Of a DNA stretch of 64,000 nucleotides, positions 13,401-23,660 are shown in pieces. The notes under the pieces were generated by a model. The model saw only the letters and a program-made list of their open reading frames with translations, searched no databases and was not told where the DNA came from. The stretch lies in assembly GCF_901933205.1 (NCBI RefSeq), contig NC_044572.1, forward strand, positions 60,298,965 through 60,362,964, in the 5' to 3' direction. Every line of letters starts with the position of its first letter. Position 1 is the first letter of the stretch. The position numbers were made by a program, and so were the translations under genes. This DNA is from Camarhynchus parvulus. Lineage: Eukaryota > Chordata > Aves > Passeriformes > Thraupidae.

Positions 13401-13937
13401 TCACTTTCTATTAACTCAGTATTTGTCATAAGGGAATGAATGTACGCCGAGATTTTGATTCTTTTTTCTTTGTCAAACATTACTGATATTTAATAGACAG
13501 TATGAGTTCATCCATTTATCTCAATTATAAGTGTCATTTAAAAGCTAGACCATCTGTTCACAGGTACTGTTTAGGAGTAACATGACGGATCCTTCACAGC
13601 ATTAGTCTTACTCTATGGTACTGTGCTACTATGATAAAGCTTTCCACTTCTGCTATCATGGATAATAATGCTGTTGACTTCTGTCACAAGAACAGGTAGC
13701 AAGGAATGGAAGACACATCACTATACAATGCTCATATCTAATATCTAAAACTTTCTTTGAAATACCTTTTATTTTCTTCAGAGTCCCAAGCACAGGCTCT
13801 GCTTAAGCATGAAAGAAGCATTATTTAAGACAATACCTACAAATATTGATCACAACCAACAAGCACATTTTAGCACAAGTAACACCTCAATCAGATGCAA
13901 GGCTCCATTCAAAACCATATTCATTCAAATAATCTAC

Positions 13938-14082
13938 TGTGCTGGTTTTGGCTAGGACAGAGTTAACTTCACAGTGGCTGGTATGGGGATATGTTTTGGA
14001 TTTGTGCTGAACACACTGATGATAATAGAGTGCTTTTTGTAACAACAAACCAAGGCTTTTTCTACTTTCTATACTGCCACAC
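13938..14082 (+). mobile_element. Avian endogenous retrovirus LTR fragment
   Basis: The stretch starts with TGTGCTGGTTTTGGCTAGGA and continues with GCTGGTATGGGGATATGTTT, GGATTTGTGCTGAACACACT and a CAAGGCTTTTTCTACTT segment. These occur in this order at the start of a common bird retroviral LTR type. Only about the first 145 bases of the LTR (U3 side) are recognisable. No internal retroviral coding region or second LTR follows, so this is a decayed, truncated solo LTR. The TG at its start fits the usual LTR boundary. I cannot assign the exact subfamily without a repeat library. Confidence 0.75.
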
Positions 14083-14711
14083 TTTTGAATTTGCTTCTCC
14101 CTATTTGCTAGAGACACCATGAAGGATGCAGAGTATGGAGTGTTACCAAGGCTCAAGTATGTTATACCCACCCCACATATTGTTCAAAGGACTTAAAGTC
14201 TAGGAGGAAAAAAAAGAGAGGAAGAACCAGGACAATTTTAAAATATTTTAAATTTCAGATTCACTTACACATAGCTGCATGTATCTTTTTAGCCATTTGT
14301 TAGCAGCTACCAGTAAGCGACTATACCCAAAGGGAAAATGTATTCTAGTTAAAGATTGGCTTATAGTCTCATCAGCCAAGTTTTATTGCTCTTAAAGCAC
14401 AGCAAGAGAAATATTTATACTGAATTTGTTGCACAGGGACTTTAGATAGGACAGTCATTTCTTGCACAAGTACTTTTAGATGGAGACAGCAGAGTTACAT
14501 TAAGAGGTAATCAGGGACTTCTAAAAATAAAATGACTAGAAAATAAGACGAAATCATAGAAATTCTAAGCTCTCAATTTGAAGTAATTCTCTTTTTTTGC
14601 TGAAAGTGTTCCCAAGACTCAAAGTGTTTTGTGTGTCCTTTGAGTTCAAAACACTCTGAGTACAGTAGCATATGCCTGTGCTATTTAACCAAATACTCCA
14701 ATAATTTGAAC

Positions 14712-14726
14712 TTTTTTTTTTTTTTT
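14712..14726. repeat. Poly-T run of 15
   Basis: An uninterrupted run of T on the plus strand, with no adjoining retroposon body recognised. Confidence 0.9.
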
Positions 14727-14930
14727 CTGTATATGTGTATAAAAGGGAATATTATTTATAACCATCTAAGGTCTGGCACAGCATTTTTGAATCAATGCCA
14801 TTCTACACATCAATGTTACAGTTGTTCTATATTAATCTAATTGTTTTAACAACATTGGAAAGTTTTTCTGAACTAACATATATATTTACATGTTCTACAG
14901 TTCTAGCCTGTTGGGTAATGAGGTCCTAAA

Positions 14931-15007
14931 GAAGGTTTAAGAAGGTTTAACCTTTTACACTAATATTAAGTAAAAACCCCACCAAAATACCTATTGAATA
15001 CCTATTC
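14931..15007. repeat. Two micro tandem duplications
   Basis: GAAGGTTTAA occurs twice back to back at 14931-14950. Then AATACCTATTG and AATACCTATTC are adjacent at 14986-15007. Both look like replication-slippage duplications. Confidence 0.85.
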
Positions 15008-15436
15008 AAGGACCTCCTGGTATTATTAACATCTCCAGGAAGTCACATTCTAGCTAAACTCATGTAGGATTTGAAGTGGTAAAACTAAGGAATGTGATTT
15101 CTGCAAAGAGAAACAGGCTAGGGGATGATAGAGAAGAAAGATTTCATAGTATTAAAAAATGAGATGGCCAAAAATATTAGAGTAGGCAAATAAAAATGTA
15201 ATAGTCATTTAAGCCAGCAGGAACTGAGAATGAGAGTTTACACTGATACCATTCTGGAAGGCTGCTGTTCTTGTCTGTGGTAGCACTTGCTTTTATCTCA
15301 TCAGCAATGGGCTACCTCACACCAAGTGATGTCTGGCATTTATATTTAAAATAAAATCAGAAAAGTCTAAGGAAAATCATCAGCTGACTACAGTTTCATT
15401 ACTAAAGGAGAAAAGCATTTTTTCAGCGATTTCACA

Positions 15437-15512
15437 TTCATAGAATCATAGGATAGTTTGGGCTAGAAGACACCTTAAAGATAATTTAGTTCCAGTGCCA
15501 CTGCCATTCACT
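15437..15512 (-). mobile_element. CR1 LINE 3' terminus, short antisense remnant
   Basis: The plus strand reads TTCATAGAATCATAGGATAG, then TTTGGGCTAGAAGACACCTT, then TTTAGTTCCAGTGCCACTGC. This is the reverse complement of the CR1 3' end with its tandem octamers. Resemblance fades after about 15512, so only the last 75 bases or so of the element remain. Confidence 0.8.
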
Positions 15513-15602
15513 GAACTTGAAGTCAGCTCTTTTCTAAGAGTGCACCCCAGTACGGTGCTCTCCAAAAGCTGCAGTCTGGGGTACAGAATGTATAACCTTG
15601 TG

Positions 15603-15664
15603 ATTTCCTTTGTGTGTGTGGGGATGTGAATATGCGCATGTTCGTGTGTGCATGTGCATGCTTC
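15603..15664. repeat. TG-rich alternating purine-pyrimidine tract
   Basis: An imperfect TG repeat contains ATGCGCATG and GTGTGTGCATGTGCATGC. It lies about 90 bases beyond the CR1 remnant. The minus-strand open frame across it (15446-15673) translates the repeat into an H/T/I-rich stretch and is not a gene. Confidence 0.7.
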
Positions 15665-17912
15665 TTTTCTCATTTATTTTTAAAACAATATTTTCACATA
15701 AACATATTATTGGTCCAAACTTTTAGTCCAAATAGTCAGAAATCCTTCTACCACCAACTAGGTTAATGTTACTGACTTTGCTAGATACAAGATACCTTGG
15801 AGTGGCAGGTAAAAATTATAACAGGAACCATCAGAAAGGACTGTACCAACTGAGGAAATGTCACATCATGGCCTGGTGTAAAAACCAAAGTTTTAGACAC
15901 CACTAATGACTCATTCCTGGAGCTGCTAATGAGGAAACCCACAAGAGGGAATGAGCAAGAGGAAACCCTTGAACCTGAGCAGTGCTTCAGGCACTTCTGA
16001 AACTATAACTCATCTAAATAATATACAGCAGCAATTTTAAATTTGTGGTTAAAACCAATTGCCAATGGGGTTCCAGCATCCTTCTTCACAGAAATCTCAA
16101 CACTGAGACCAAAATCCTTCATCCATTTTCTCAAAACTGTTAGAGTATAAATTTAAGATACAAATCAATTATTTCCACAAAGGTCAAGCTGATTGCACCA
16201 CAGTGGGATTAAGGCCATCATAAAAACAGGCTCAAACTGCCCTCACAGGAAAATACCAGAATTTTACTCCAGGATCTAATCACAGTTCATCTCCAATGGA
16301 ACAGTGATAGTGGAAGTACAAGATAAGAAATTAAATGGAACCATCTTATTTTTTCCACATAGAGGTTTCACAACAGTGGGTTAAAGAGTTTAAAACAATA
16401 GGCCTCAAATAAGTTTGAAAGCAATAATTTAAATGCATGTATATATGCAACAGCCAGAGCCATTTTACTTCTCTTTGTACTTCCTACCATTTCACTTCCC
16501 ATGCACATACATTTTTAATTGCCTAGTTTCTCTGTATTATCCTTTACTATTCTTAATCTAGGAAGTATTATTGGATGAGCTTTATAATTTTAATTGTTTT
16601 AATTTAATGTTGTTATTTTCAGTTGAAAATCTAATTTGAAATGGCAAAGGGTTAATTATGGAATTTTCCAAGGGAATGTCCCAAGGAAAGAAAAAGATAT
16701 GGGATAAAATCAGTGAAATGCTAATTTTAGAATCTAATTTCTACTTCTAATTTTACTTCATAAGGTACTCATATTAACCCTACATATGGAGAAATATCTC
16801 TAAAATAAACTATGCTTTTAATGTTCTGGCTATTATTCCACATACAAAAAATAGACCAGGCATTAAAGAAGAGCCCTGAGTTTTTATTTAATTCAATGTA
16901 TTTACACACCTGATTAAACATGAATATCTGAAGAATTCCATGTGTCATTTAAAGCATAAATAGATGTAATTATATGTAACAAGCTCTTTGTCTATCCCAA
17001 ATCCAGGCTCCTGAACTTCACAGTTTAACTGTAACTATTTGTTTAATAATCTCAGTTTCCTGGATTCAAGTGTTTTCAGAGACTTTATATGAACACTTGA
17101 GACAGATAGTTTTAGGCAAACTAAAATCACAAAAGGTATAAGCAAACTCTCTGCTGCTCAACAAACATGCATACAGCCACAACCACAGATCCCTGGCGGG
17201 AAAGAAGTCCAAACCAAATGCTTTTTGCATGTGAAATCTGAACCCAAAATCTTGCATTTTGGGGAGATGCAGAAAGAGTGTTAGCTAAGGAGATTTGTTT
17301 CAATGAAAGCTGTGCATGTAGAGAGAGGGGGATATTTCAGAGAATGGTCTGTTGCTTCCCAAAGAACCAAAATCCTATCCTGCACTGACATGCCTGGTGA
17401 CTGCTGAGGTTAAGGCAGAAGAAACTTCCCTGCCACTGACCCTTTCAGAGACATTCACCAAAACTGCAAAGAACAAAGAGCAAAAAGTGCTTGGGAGAGC
17501 ATTTCAGCTGGCCTGGCTCTGCTCTCCCTAGTTCCTTGTATCTGGGGGCTGCTCATTGGTTCCTATCTCAGCTGGCCTGTTTTGTTTGTTCAGACTGTAA
17601 AAGGAAAAGCCCATCTTCTCAGGAGTTTGCCAGTGCAATGAAACAATCTGCAGTGCTGACTTCCCAGGAGATTTTCTGATTTGAGAAAGATATGTTTCAG
17701 AAAGAAACACTGGATTTAAAGGGCAGTAAATCTGTACAACAGTCCAGTACTGCTGCGTCTGTATTTCTAGTCTCATATACATCTGTGGGCAATTAATTTG
17801 GTCAGCCACATGAACCTTCCTCTTAGAGAGGCCAGCAGGCCTCACTCCATACACAGGAATAAGGCACAGGGGAGCCAGCTTCATTTTCAATGCTGCCTGT
17901 TCACTGTATCAA

Positions 17913-17940
17913 TTTGAGTAAATCAGTTTGAATAAATCAG
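17913..17940. repeat. 14-base tandem duplication
   Basis: TTTGAGTAAATCAG is followed directly by TTTGAATAAATCAG, with one mismatch. It looks like a slippage duplication. Confidence 0.85.
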
Positions 17941-20900
17941 CAAAGTGCTCAGTTTCCAATTCTACAAAGTGAAAATGACATAACTTTTTGACATTTGCAA
18001 GGCCCTCTTAGCTACTTGGATGAAGAGAGGCTAGCTTTAGAAACTTGTTTTTAAACAAATTTCTAATCAGTCTTGGGAAATCTTCCAAATCCCACTGCAT
18101 AGCAGTGGAAGTTGAATCCTTTACCTGTCTTTATTGAAGTCACTCTTCCTTGCCCACACATATGCACAGACTCCTCATACATTTCTTAAACCTCTGCGCT
18201 TTGCTGGCAAGACATTCCTCATAAAACTCTCAAACAGGCCATTTGTACTCTGGCTATTAAATACACTCAGAAAAAGACAAAGTTTACAACTGGCAAATGG
18301 AAACAACCAAGTTTATTCTTCATATATTAAACAAAATGAGAATCTTGGGTCATATAGCTGTTACCCAAATTGAATCTGTCATATATTAGAGCTGCACAAC
18401 AGGGCATATATACTTGTCTCTTCATTTAACTTGTCAGCTCTCCATCAAATTTCTAAATAGATGAAACTTAGACAATAAATTATTCTATCACCTTTGATTA
18501 TTTATTTACACATGCAGGAGAAAAATATAAATTTATCTGCACAAAATTACTAATATCTAGTATATATATTTATGCGCTGTAATACTTTTAAGGAATTCAT
18601 TGGGAAAGCTATTTTCTGGTATTTATGTTCTTTGGAAAATCCTGCTTGGAATCTTATCTTTTTAACAGCCATCTATGTGCTTTATTCAACTGAAGGACTA
18701 ACAATGCACTGTAGTTTATGTCTGGCCTCTAGATGATGCTACAATGCTTTTAACTCCCTGACATTTAAGAGTATGTAACAGGAAAGCAACTTTGAACTGT
18801 ACTCACACCATTTGATACAAAACCTTAACAGCAGCAGAGAAGTGACTCTGTTTACAGAAACAGAAGCAGAGAAGGACCAAGACCTTTTTCTGTAGAGGGT
18901 TTCTACTGCAAGTGGATTGATGTTAAGCGCAAGATAAAAATATTATTGGCATTGGTTTGCTGTATTTCATAAGGAAGACCCTGTAACACCCTGCAATATG
19001 TAACATCAGCTCTCAAAATCCTTATCCTGCATCCTCAGATTTCTCCACCACCATAAAGCACCATTCATTCCAATCTAATCTACCTTACATGCCATGTGTA
19101 TCTGTCACACACATATGTAACTCACTGTCGGATAACCACTGACAATGTGATGATTATAGAAAATTTCACTAGTTTTAGGGTATAGTTTCCTGGAGACTCA
19201 GCCTAATTGCAGAGCAGTTGCAGAGCACATTAACTGCCATGGTATTGTCCCACTGAGAGGCAAGTTTCTCTCACTTTGGGGAGCACTTCTAGCTGAGCCT
19301 CCCATAGCCCCTGAATAGACCTTGGCTGTTTCCTAATCCTTCTGTTTCCTGTTCCTCACTGATGACTTCCTGTCCACCTGCTGCCCAGATCATGAAAGGA
19401 TGCAGGAAGCCTACATTTATGGTTCCAACAGTAAAAAGCTGAAAACAAGAGCTGCAGGCAAGTCACCGAGACGGTAAAAAAAGAGTTGGGTTTGTTTTGT
19501 TTATTGTTGGGGCTTTTCTAGAAAATCAGATGCACTACAGCGAACTAGTGAATTTTGCCTCAGATGTTCTCCCACTTGGTATCTTGAGAAAAGGCCTAAT
19601 GTTGTGAGAAGGGTGAGATGAGGCTCTAATAGGTCCTAGTACCCTACACTTCAAAATAGTTCAAAACCTCAATAGAGCAAATCAAATCAGTGACAGATTC
19701 CTTGTTTTAATTCTTAGAAAGGAAGCTTCATTTTTAAAATTTATGTTTTTCACCTGTTTTTTCCTGGTGATTGTAAAGCAGAAACTAGCCAATGGCAGAC
19801 ACACTGCCATCATCATGCCAGGCTACACTGCATCATCACACAGATCCTCCTTAAGTTGTTTGGCAATAAGTGAAACTGGAGACATATAAACTCTCAGTGA
19901 TTAACATATTAAGAATTCACAGATACTGCTCTCCCATCGGTGGTTATATTCTCATTTCTTTAGTGTGCAGGGCTGCAAAAAAAAGCATTGATCAGTGTTG
20001 GTGATTTTGCAGGTGGTGCGACCTCCACATATCAAATGAACTGGTCTGTTGGAAAGGCTGACTTTCAGCCTCACATCCAGGTAATGATAAGGATATCTAG
20101 ACAAACATCCCTACTTTGCCATATAATCTTTTTCTTGCTGCAGAGGCCAAGGGACTCTCCTGTTCAAGATATTTCTACTGCCTCAGACAAACTGACTTTT
20201 CTGTAGTACATTTCTATACTGAACTAACAATAATTATACACTAAACTTTAATGCTAATCCTATCACTTACACTAAGCACAAACTGGGGCCCCTGTAGCCT
20301 GGAGAAGACAGTAAAATAATGAATTTACTGTGTGCCCATATAATTGTAGTTCACTCATATGAAAGAACTAATTGCCTGCAGGGCGTGCTCAGCATCACTC
20401 AATGGCCTGCAGCCAAATGAATCCTTGTAAACTGGGGAAGAGGTAGAAAGGAACTCTGCATCTTTCAATTTTTTCACTCCTAGCTGCTGCCAAAGACCTC
20501 AGCCTTTGGGGCCAAGAGATAAATATGTCAGTGTCTACAGTTGTGTGGAAGATTATTTATGGGAGATGGGGGAGGGAATTGACATTTTCCTTTGCATGAG
20601 GTAATCAGTTCCTGTGTATACCTCAGGAAGCTGTTACAAGGCTTAAAAAAAAATTAAGAGTGTCTATCTGAAGTGTCGCACAACAGTTTCTCTGAGCATA
20701 TGGATCTGTAGTTAGACACAGTGGTTCATAGATCAGCCAGACAGCAAAGTCTTTCAAAAAGGAGGTGTGGAAAAAAACACCAAGAAGACCAGCAACTGAG
20801 GAACAGTGGTGGCTACAGCTTCTGACAGCTCTTCAGATTGGAGAGAGTGGTTTCTATGACAGCCCCTTTGACATTAACCACTTCCTTGTCTTGATTAGAT

Positions 20901-22203
20901 GGCAATGGCACATCAAGCGAGGGGAGAATTCTAGCAGGCAGCTCTGAAGCAGATGGCACTGCCACAGCACTCCTCCTGCCAGCTGCCTGCGAAGGAGCTT
21001 TCCCTACCCTCTAATAAAAATGGCATCAGTTCAAGTCCCTTCCCACAGCTCTCTCTGCATCAGAGGAGAGGTACCTCAGGAGCAGAGGATGGAGCATGGC
21101 ACAGGAACAAGCAAACCTGCAAGGGAAAGGCTCATGAATGACTAGATTCTAGCAAGTCTGAAATCCCATGTGGTTACTAGAAATGTGTGGCATTTATGTT
21201 CATTTCCAGTTGTAAGTATAAAAGGAAAATATAGCAAATTGTGATATAGATGTGCCAAATTAAAGCCTGGTTTAAATCAAAAGATTAAATGATATTTTTT
21301 AAATTCTCCTTTCCAATGTTCTTGTAAGTATTTTTTAAATATTGGCTTGCATTTCCATAGATAGGTAGAAGAAAAAATGCCCTACCATGCTAAGACAGGA
21401 AAGATTTCTGAGACAGTAGCATTTATCTATTTACAAATATTTTTGGTTTCAACATCTTTACACTTCCTTTCCCTTTCAGATATGTTTATTTCACTTTTGT
21501 TATCATAATAAGGCACAGGTAATTCCATGCAATAGTCATGATATAAGACTGATCACATAAAATAGGATACTGGGTTTATCACACAATCCTTGCTACTTTT
21601 CACAGTTTTCAGAAGATATGTATCTCTGGGGCTTTTCTGTGCAATATCTCTAGCAGACCCAACTCCCCCACAGTAATTACAGGTCTGTAGATGTTGAAAC
21701 ACACATTACTAATCATGGAAAACACAGGAGCAAACAAAATCTATCCAGTCTAAAAGACTAAGGTGTGGAACTGTAATGAACATTTTTCCTACAGTCAAAT
21801 GGGAACAGATAATTGACAAGGAGAGTTTTTCTTTGTGCCATTTATTATGTGTAAATACTTGCTTCACAGAGTTCTCTAATAAAAATAAAAAATAAATTAA
21901 AAGATCATTCTACAATAAAAGCTCCAAACAACATCTCTCTATAATAGTGTTAGCATAGCATTTTAGGTTATTTTGAAACAATGCCATTTAATTTCTAAGA
22001 ATTAGCAAATTGAGATATAGATTGTAGAGAGCTGACTTCTTTCACCTATCTGCCAGGAACATTAATTTCCCTACTCCAGATCTCTGACGCAGAATAAAAT
22101 ATTTGAAAGAAACCAACAAAAATAACGCATTAAAAAGCTATGCCAGTATACATGAGCTTGGTTACAACACTCAGCACTCACAGCCGTATTGTACATTCAT
22201 TAA

Positions 22204-22293
22204 ATCACAGAGCCATAGAATCATTGTGGTTGTGAAAAACCACTGAGTCCAACTATTGACCTGGAATTACCATTTTCACCACTAAACCATGTC
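22204..22293 (-). mobile_element. Outer CR1, 3' half (split by insertion)
   Basis: The plus strand starts ATCACAGAGCCATAGAATCA, the reversed CR1 3' terminus. It runs through GAGTCCAACTATTGACC to CCACTAAACCATGTC-like sequence at 22278-22293. In the CR1 family this is followed by CCCAAGCACCACATC, but here it is interrupted by the terminus of a second CR1. The expected continuation reappears at about 22800, so this is one half of an element split by a later insertion. Confidence 0.85.
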
Positions 22294-22804
22294 ACAGAAT
22301 CATAGAATCATGAAATGGTTTGGGTTGGAAGGGACCTTACAGAGCATCCAGTTCCAACCCCACAGCTGTGGGGACAGGGACACACCTTTTATTAGACCAG
22401 ATTGTTCAGAGCCCATCCAACCTGATCTTGAACACTTTCAGTGAAGGGGCATCCACCAATTCTCTGTTCCAGTGCCTTACCACTCTCACAGTAAAGAATT
22501 TCTTCCTAATATCCCATCTAAATCTACTCTCTTTCAGTTTCAAGCCGTTCTCCTTGTCCTATAACTACATGCCCTTGTAAAATTTATTTTCATCTTTGTT
22601 GTAGCCCCCCTTCAGGTTCTAGACAGCTGCAATTAAGCCACCCTGAAGCTTTTTTAGGCTGAAAAATCCCAATTCTCTTAGCCTTTTCTTAGAGAAGTGC
22701 TACTGCATGCATGAATTTGTCCAGGTCCCTGAGAATAGCACCACATCCATCAGGTATATCAACCTCACTGCTCAGTGTGGTGTCATCTGCAAATTTGCTG
22801 ATGT
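22294..22804 (-). mobile_element. Inner CR1 LINE with reverse-transcriptase remnant and internal deletion
   Basis: Read on the minus strand, this element begins within the reverse-transcriptase domain: KFADDTTLSSEVDIPDGCGAI and then RDLDKF, encoded near 22709-22804. The FADD box is the catalytic Y/F-A-D-D motif of non-LTR reverse transcriptases. The next recognisable part is RLRELGFFSL near 22655-22690, so about 120 codons of the usual ORF2 are missing between them. The C-terminal part, with stops and frameshifts, and the 3' tail follow. The 3' tail ends in the octamer-type terminus (plus strand ACAGAATCATAGAATCATGA) at 22294. It is dead: truncated, deleted and without an intact frame. The family assignment is strong and the 5' edge is accurate to a few bases. 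Confidence 0.9.
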
Positions 22805-22895
22805 CCCCAAGCACCACATCCACATGCCTTTTGAACAGTTCCAGGGTGGTGACTGGAATTTTTCTAAGGAGGCTGTTTGGGACTGTTTGAAAAGG
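22800..22895 (-). mobile_element. Outer CR1, 5' half (split by insertion)
   Basis: The plus strand reads ATGTCCCCAAGCACCACATC, then CACATGCCTTTTGAACAGTT, then CCAGGGTGGTGACTGGAATT. This is the direct family continuation of the CR1 segment that stops at 22293. ATGTC occurs at both breakpoints (22289-22293 and about 22804), consistent with a 5-base target-site duplication. Resemblance is lost near 22895, where the element is 5'-truncated. Confidence 0.8.
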
Positions 22896-23617
22896 GAATG
22901 GAGGTAACAGTTCAGCTGGGGCTTCATGTGCAGTCCAGTGGGGGCAGGGGGTTGTGCCTGTCTTTGCCAGGTCAGCTCTGAGTGGAACCAACCACAACCA
23001 GGGCTGAGTGCCTTGTCACATTTTCCACTGTTGTGGCCAGTTCAGATTTAATCAGATGCTGGTAGGGGCACAAGGCAAGACAACCATGAAGTTGGCCAGA
23101 ATGTGGTTCAGCTGGAAAAGTTTTTGAGCAATTTTGATTCAGTAATGTGAGGTTAAACTGGATGGAAGCTTTGAGTCATGAGGATTTTAATCTGGGATGA
23201 GACACCCCAGAGTCTGTTCCTTGCACTGCAGAACCGTGGCCTTGGGGCAAGGTACTGAAGCTAGCAATAGGCTGAAGGTCAGAGCAGAACATGCAGTGTG
23301 TCAAGTGATTCACAGAATAAACAGACTCAGGAAGGGCAAACACACAGGCTCCAGAGGCAACACAATAGACTGACCTTCTCAACTTTCTTTCTTCAGCCTA
23401 CCACGTCACCAGACGTAAACGCAGGCAAGGAGATAAAATAAATGAAAGATGGATCTCAGCAAGTGGTCAGGCTTTCAGCTACTGGCTGCTCAAGCTGCCT
23501 TGTGTAACAGAGTGCAGGGATGAACACAAAAACAAGCAGAGTGTTTCTGACCAGCTGTTTCAGCTTTAGTACCAACCTGGAAAATATTAGCAGTTGCATT
23601 TTCAAATAGTTCAGCAG

Positions 23618-23660
23618 AAAAAAAAAAAAAAAAAGAGGGGGAGGGTGGAGGAGAGGAAAA
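23618..23660. repeat. A17 run followed by purine-only tract
   Basis: Seventeen A at 23618-23634 are followed by a G/A-rich stretch to about 23660, interrupted only by a single T. Such one-sided purine tracts are common low-complexity DNA. Confidence 0.85.

Larger units (their letters stand above)
8332..13937. other. Unique non-coding DNA, no gene seen
   Basis: There is a TG-rich patch near 8540-8650 and an AT-only patch near 10419-10448, both listed separately. The open frames (up to 129 codons at 10095-10484, minus strand) show no recognisable domain; that one is rich in F and L, as expected from A/T-rich DNA. No interspersed repeat is recognised. Confidence 0.55.
14083..15436. other. Unique non-coding DNA with small duplications
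   Basis: No exon or interspersed repeat is recognised. The interval contains a run of 15 T at 14712-14726 and two tiny tandem duplications at 14931-15007, listed separately. Confidence 0.55.
15513..22203. other. Unique non-coding DNA, no gene seen
   Basis: No exon is supported and no interspersed repeat is recognised apart from the TG-rich tract near 15.6 kb. A 14-base tandem duplication lies at 17913-17940. One weak exon-like block, 20013-20080, is flanked by AG and by a good donor (CAG before GTAATG) and is open in one frame, but its pyrimidine tract is poor. Confidence 0.55.

Noticed and set aside
22689..22997. Minus-strand 102-codon frame containing an FADD reverse-transcriptase motif as a possible gene
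   Set aside because: The motif belongs to a truncated CR1. The frame crosses the junction between two nested CR1 copies and has no start context or intact domain.
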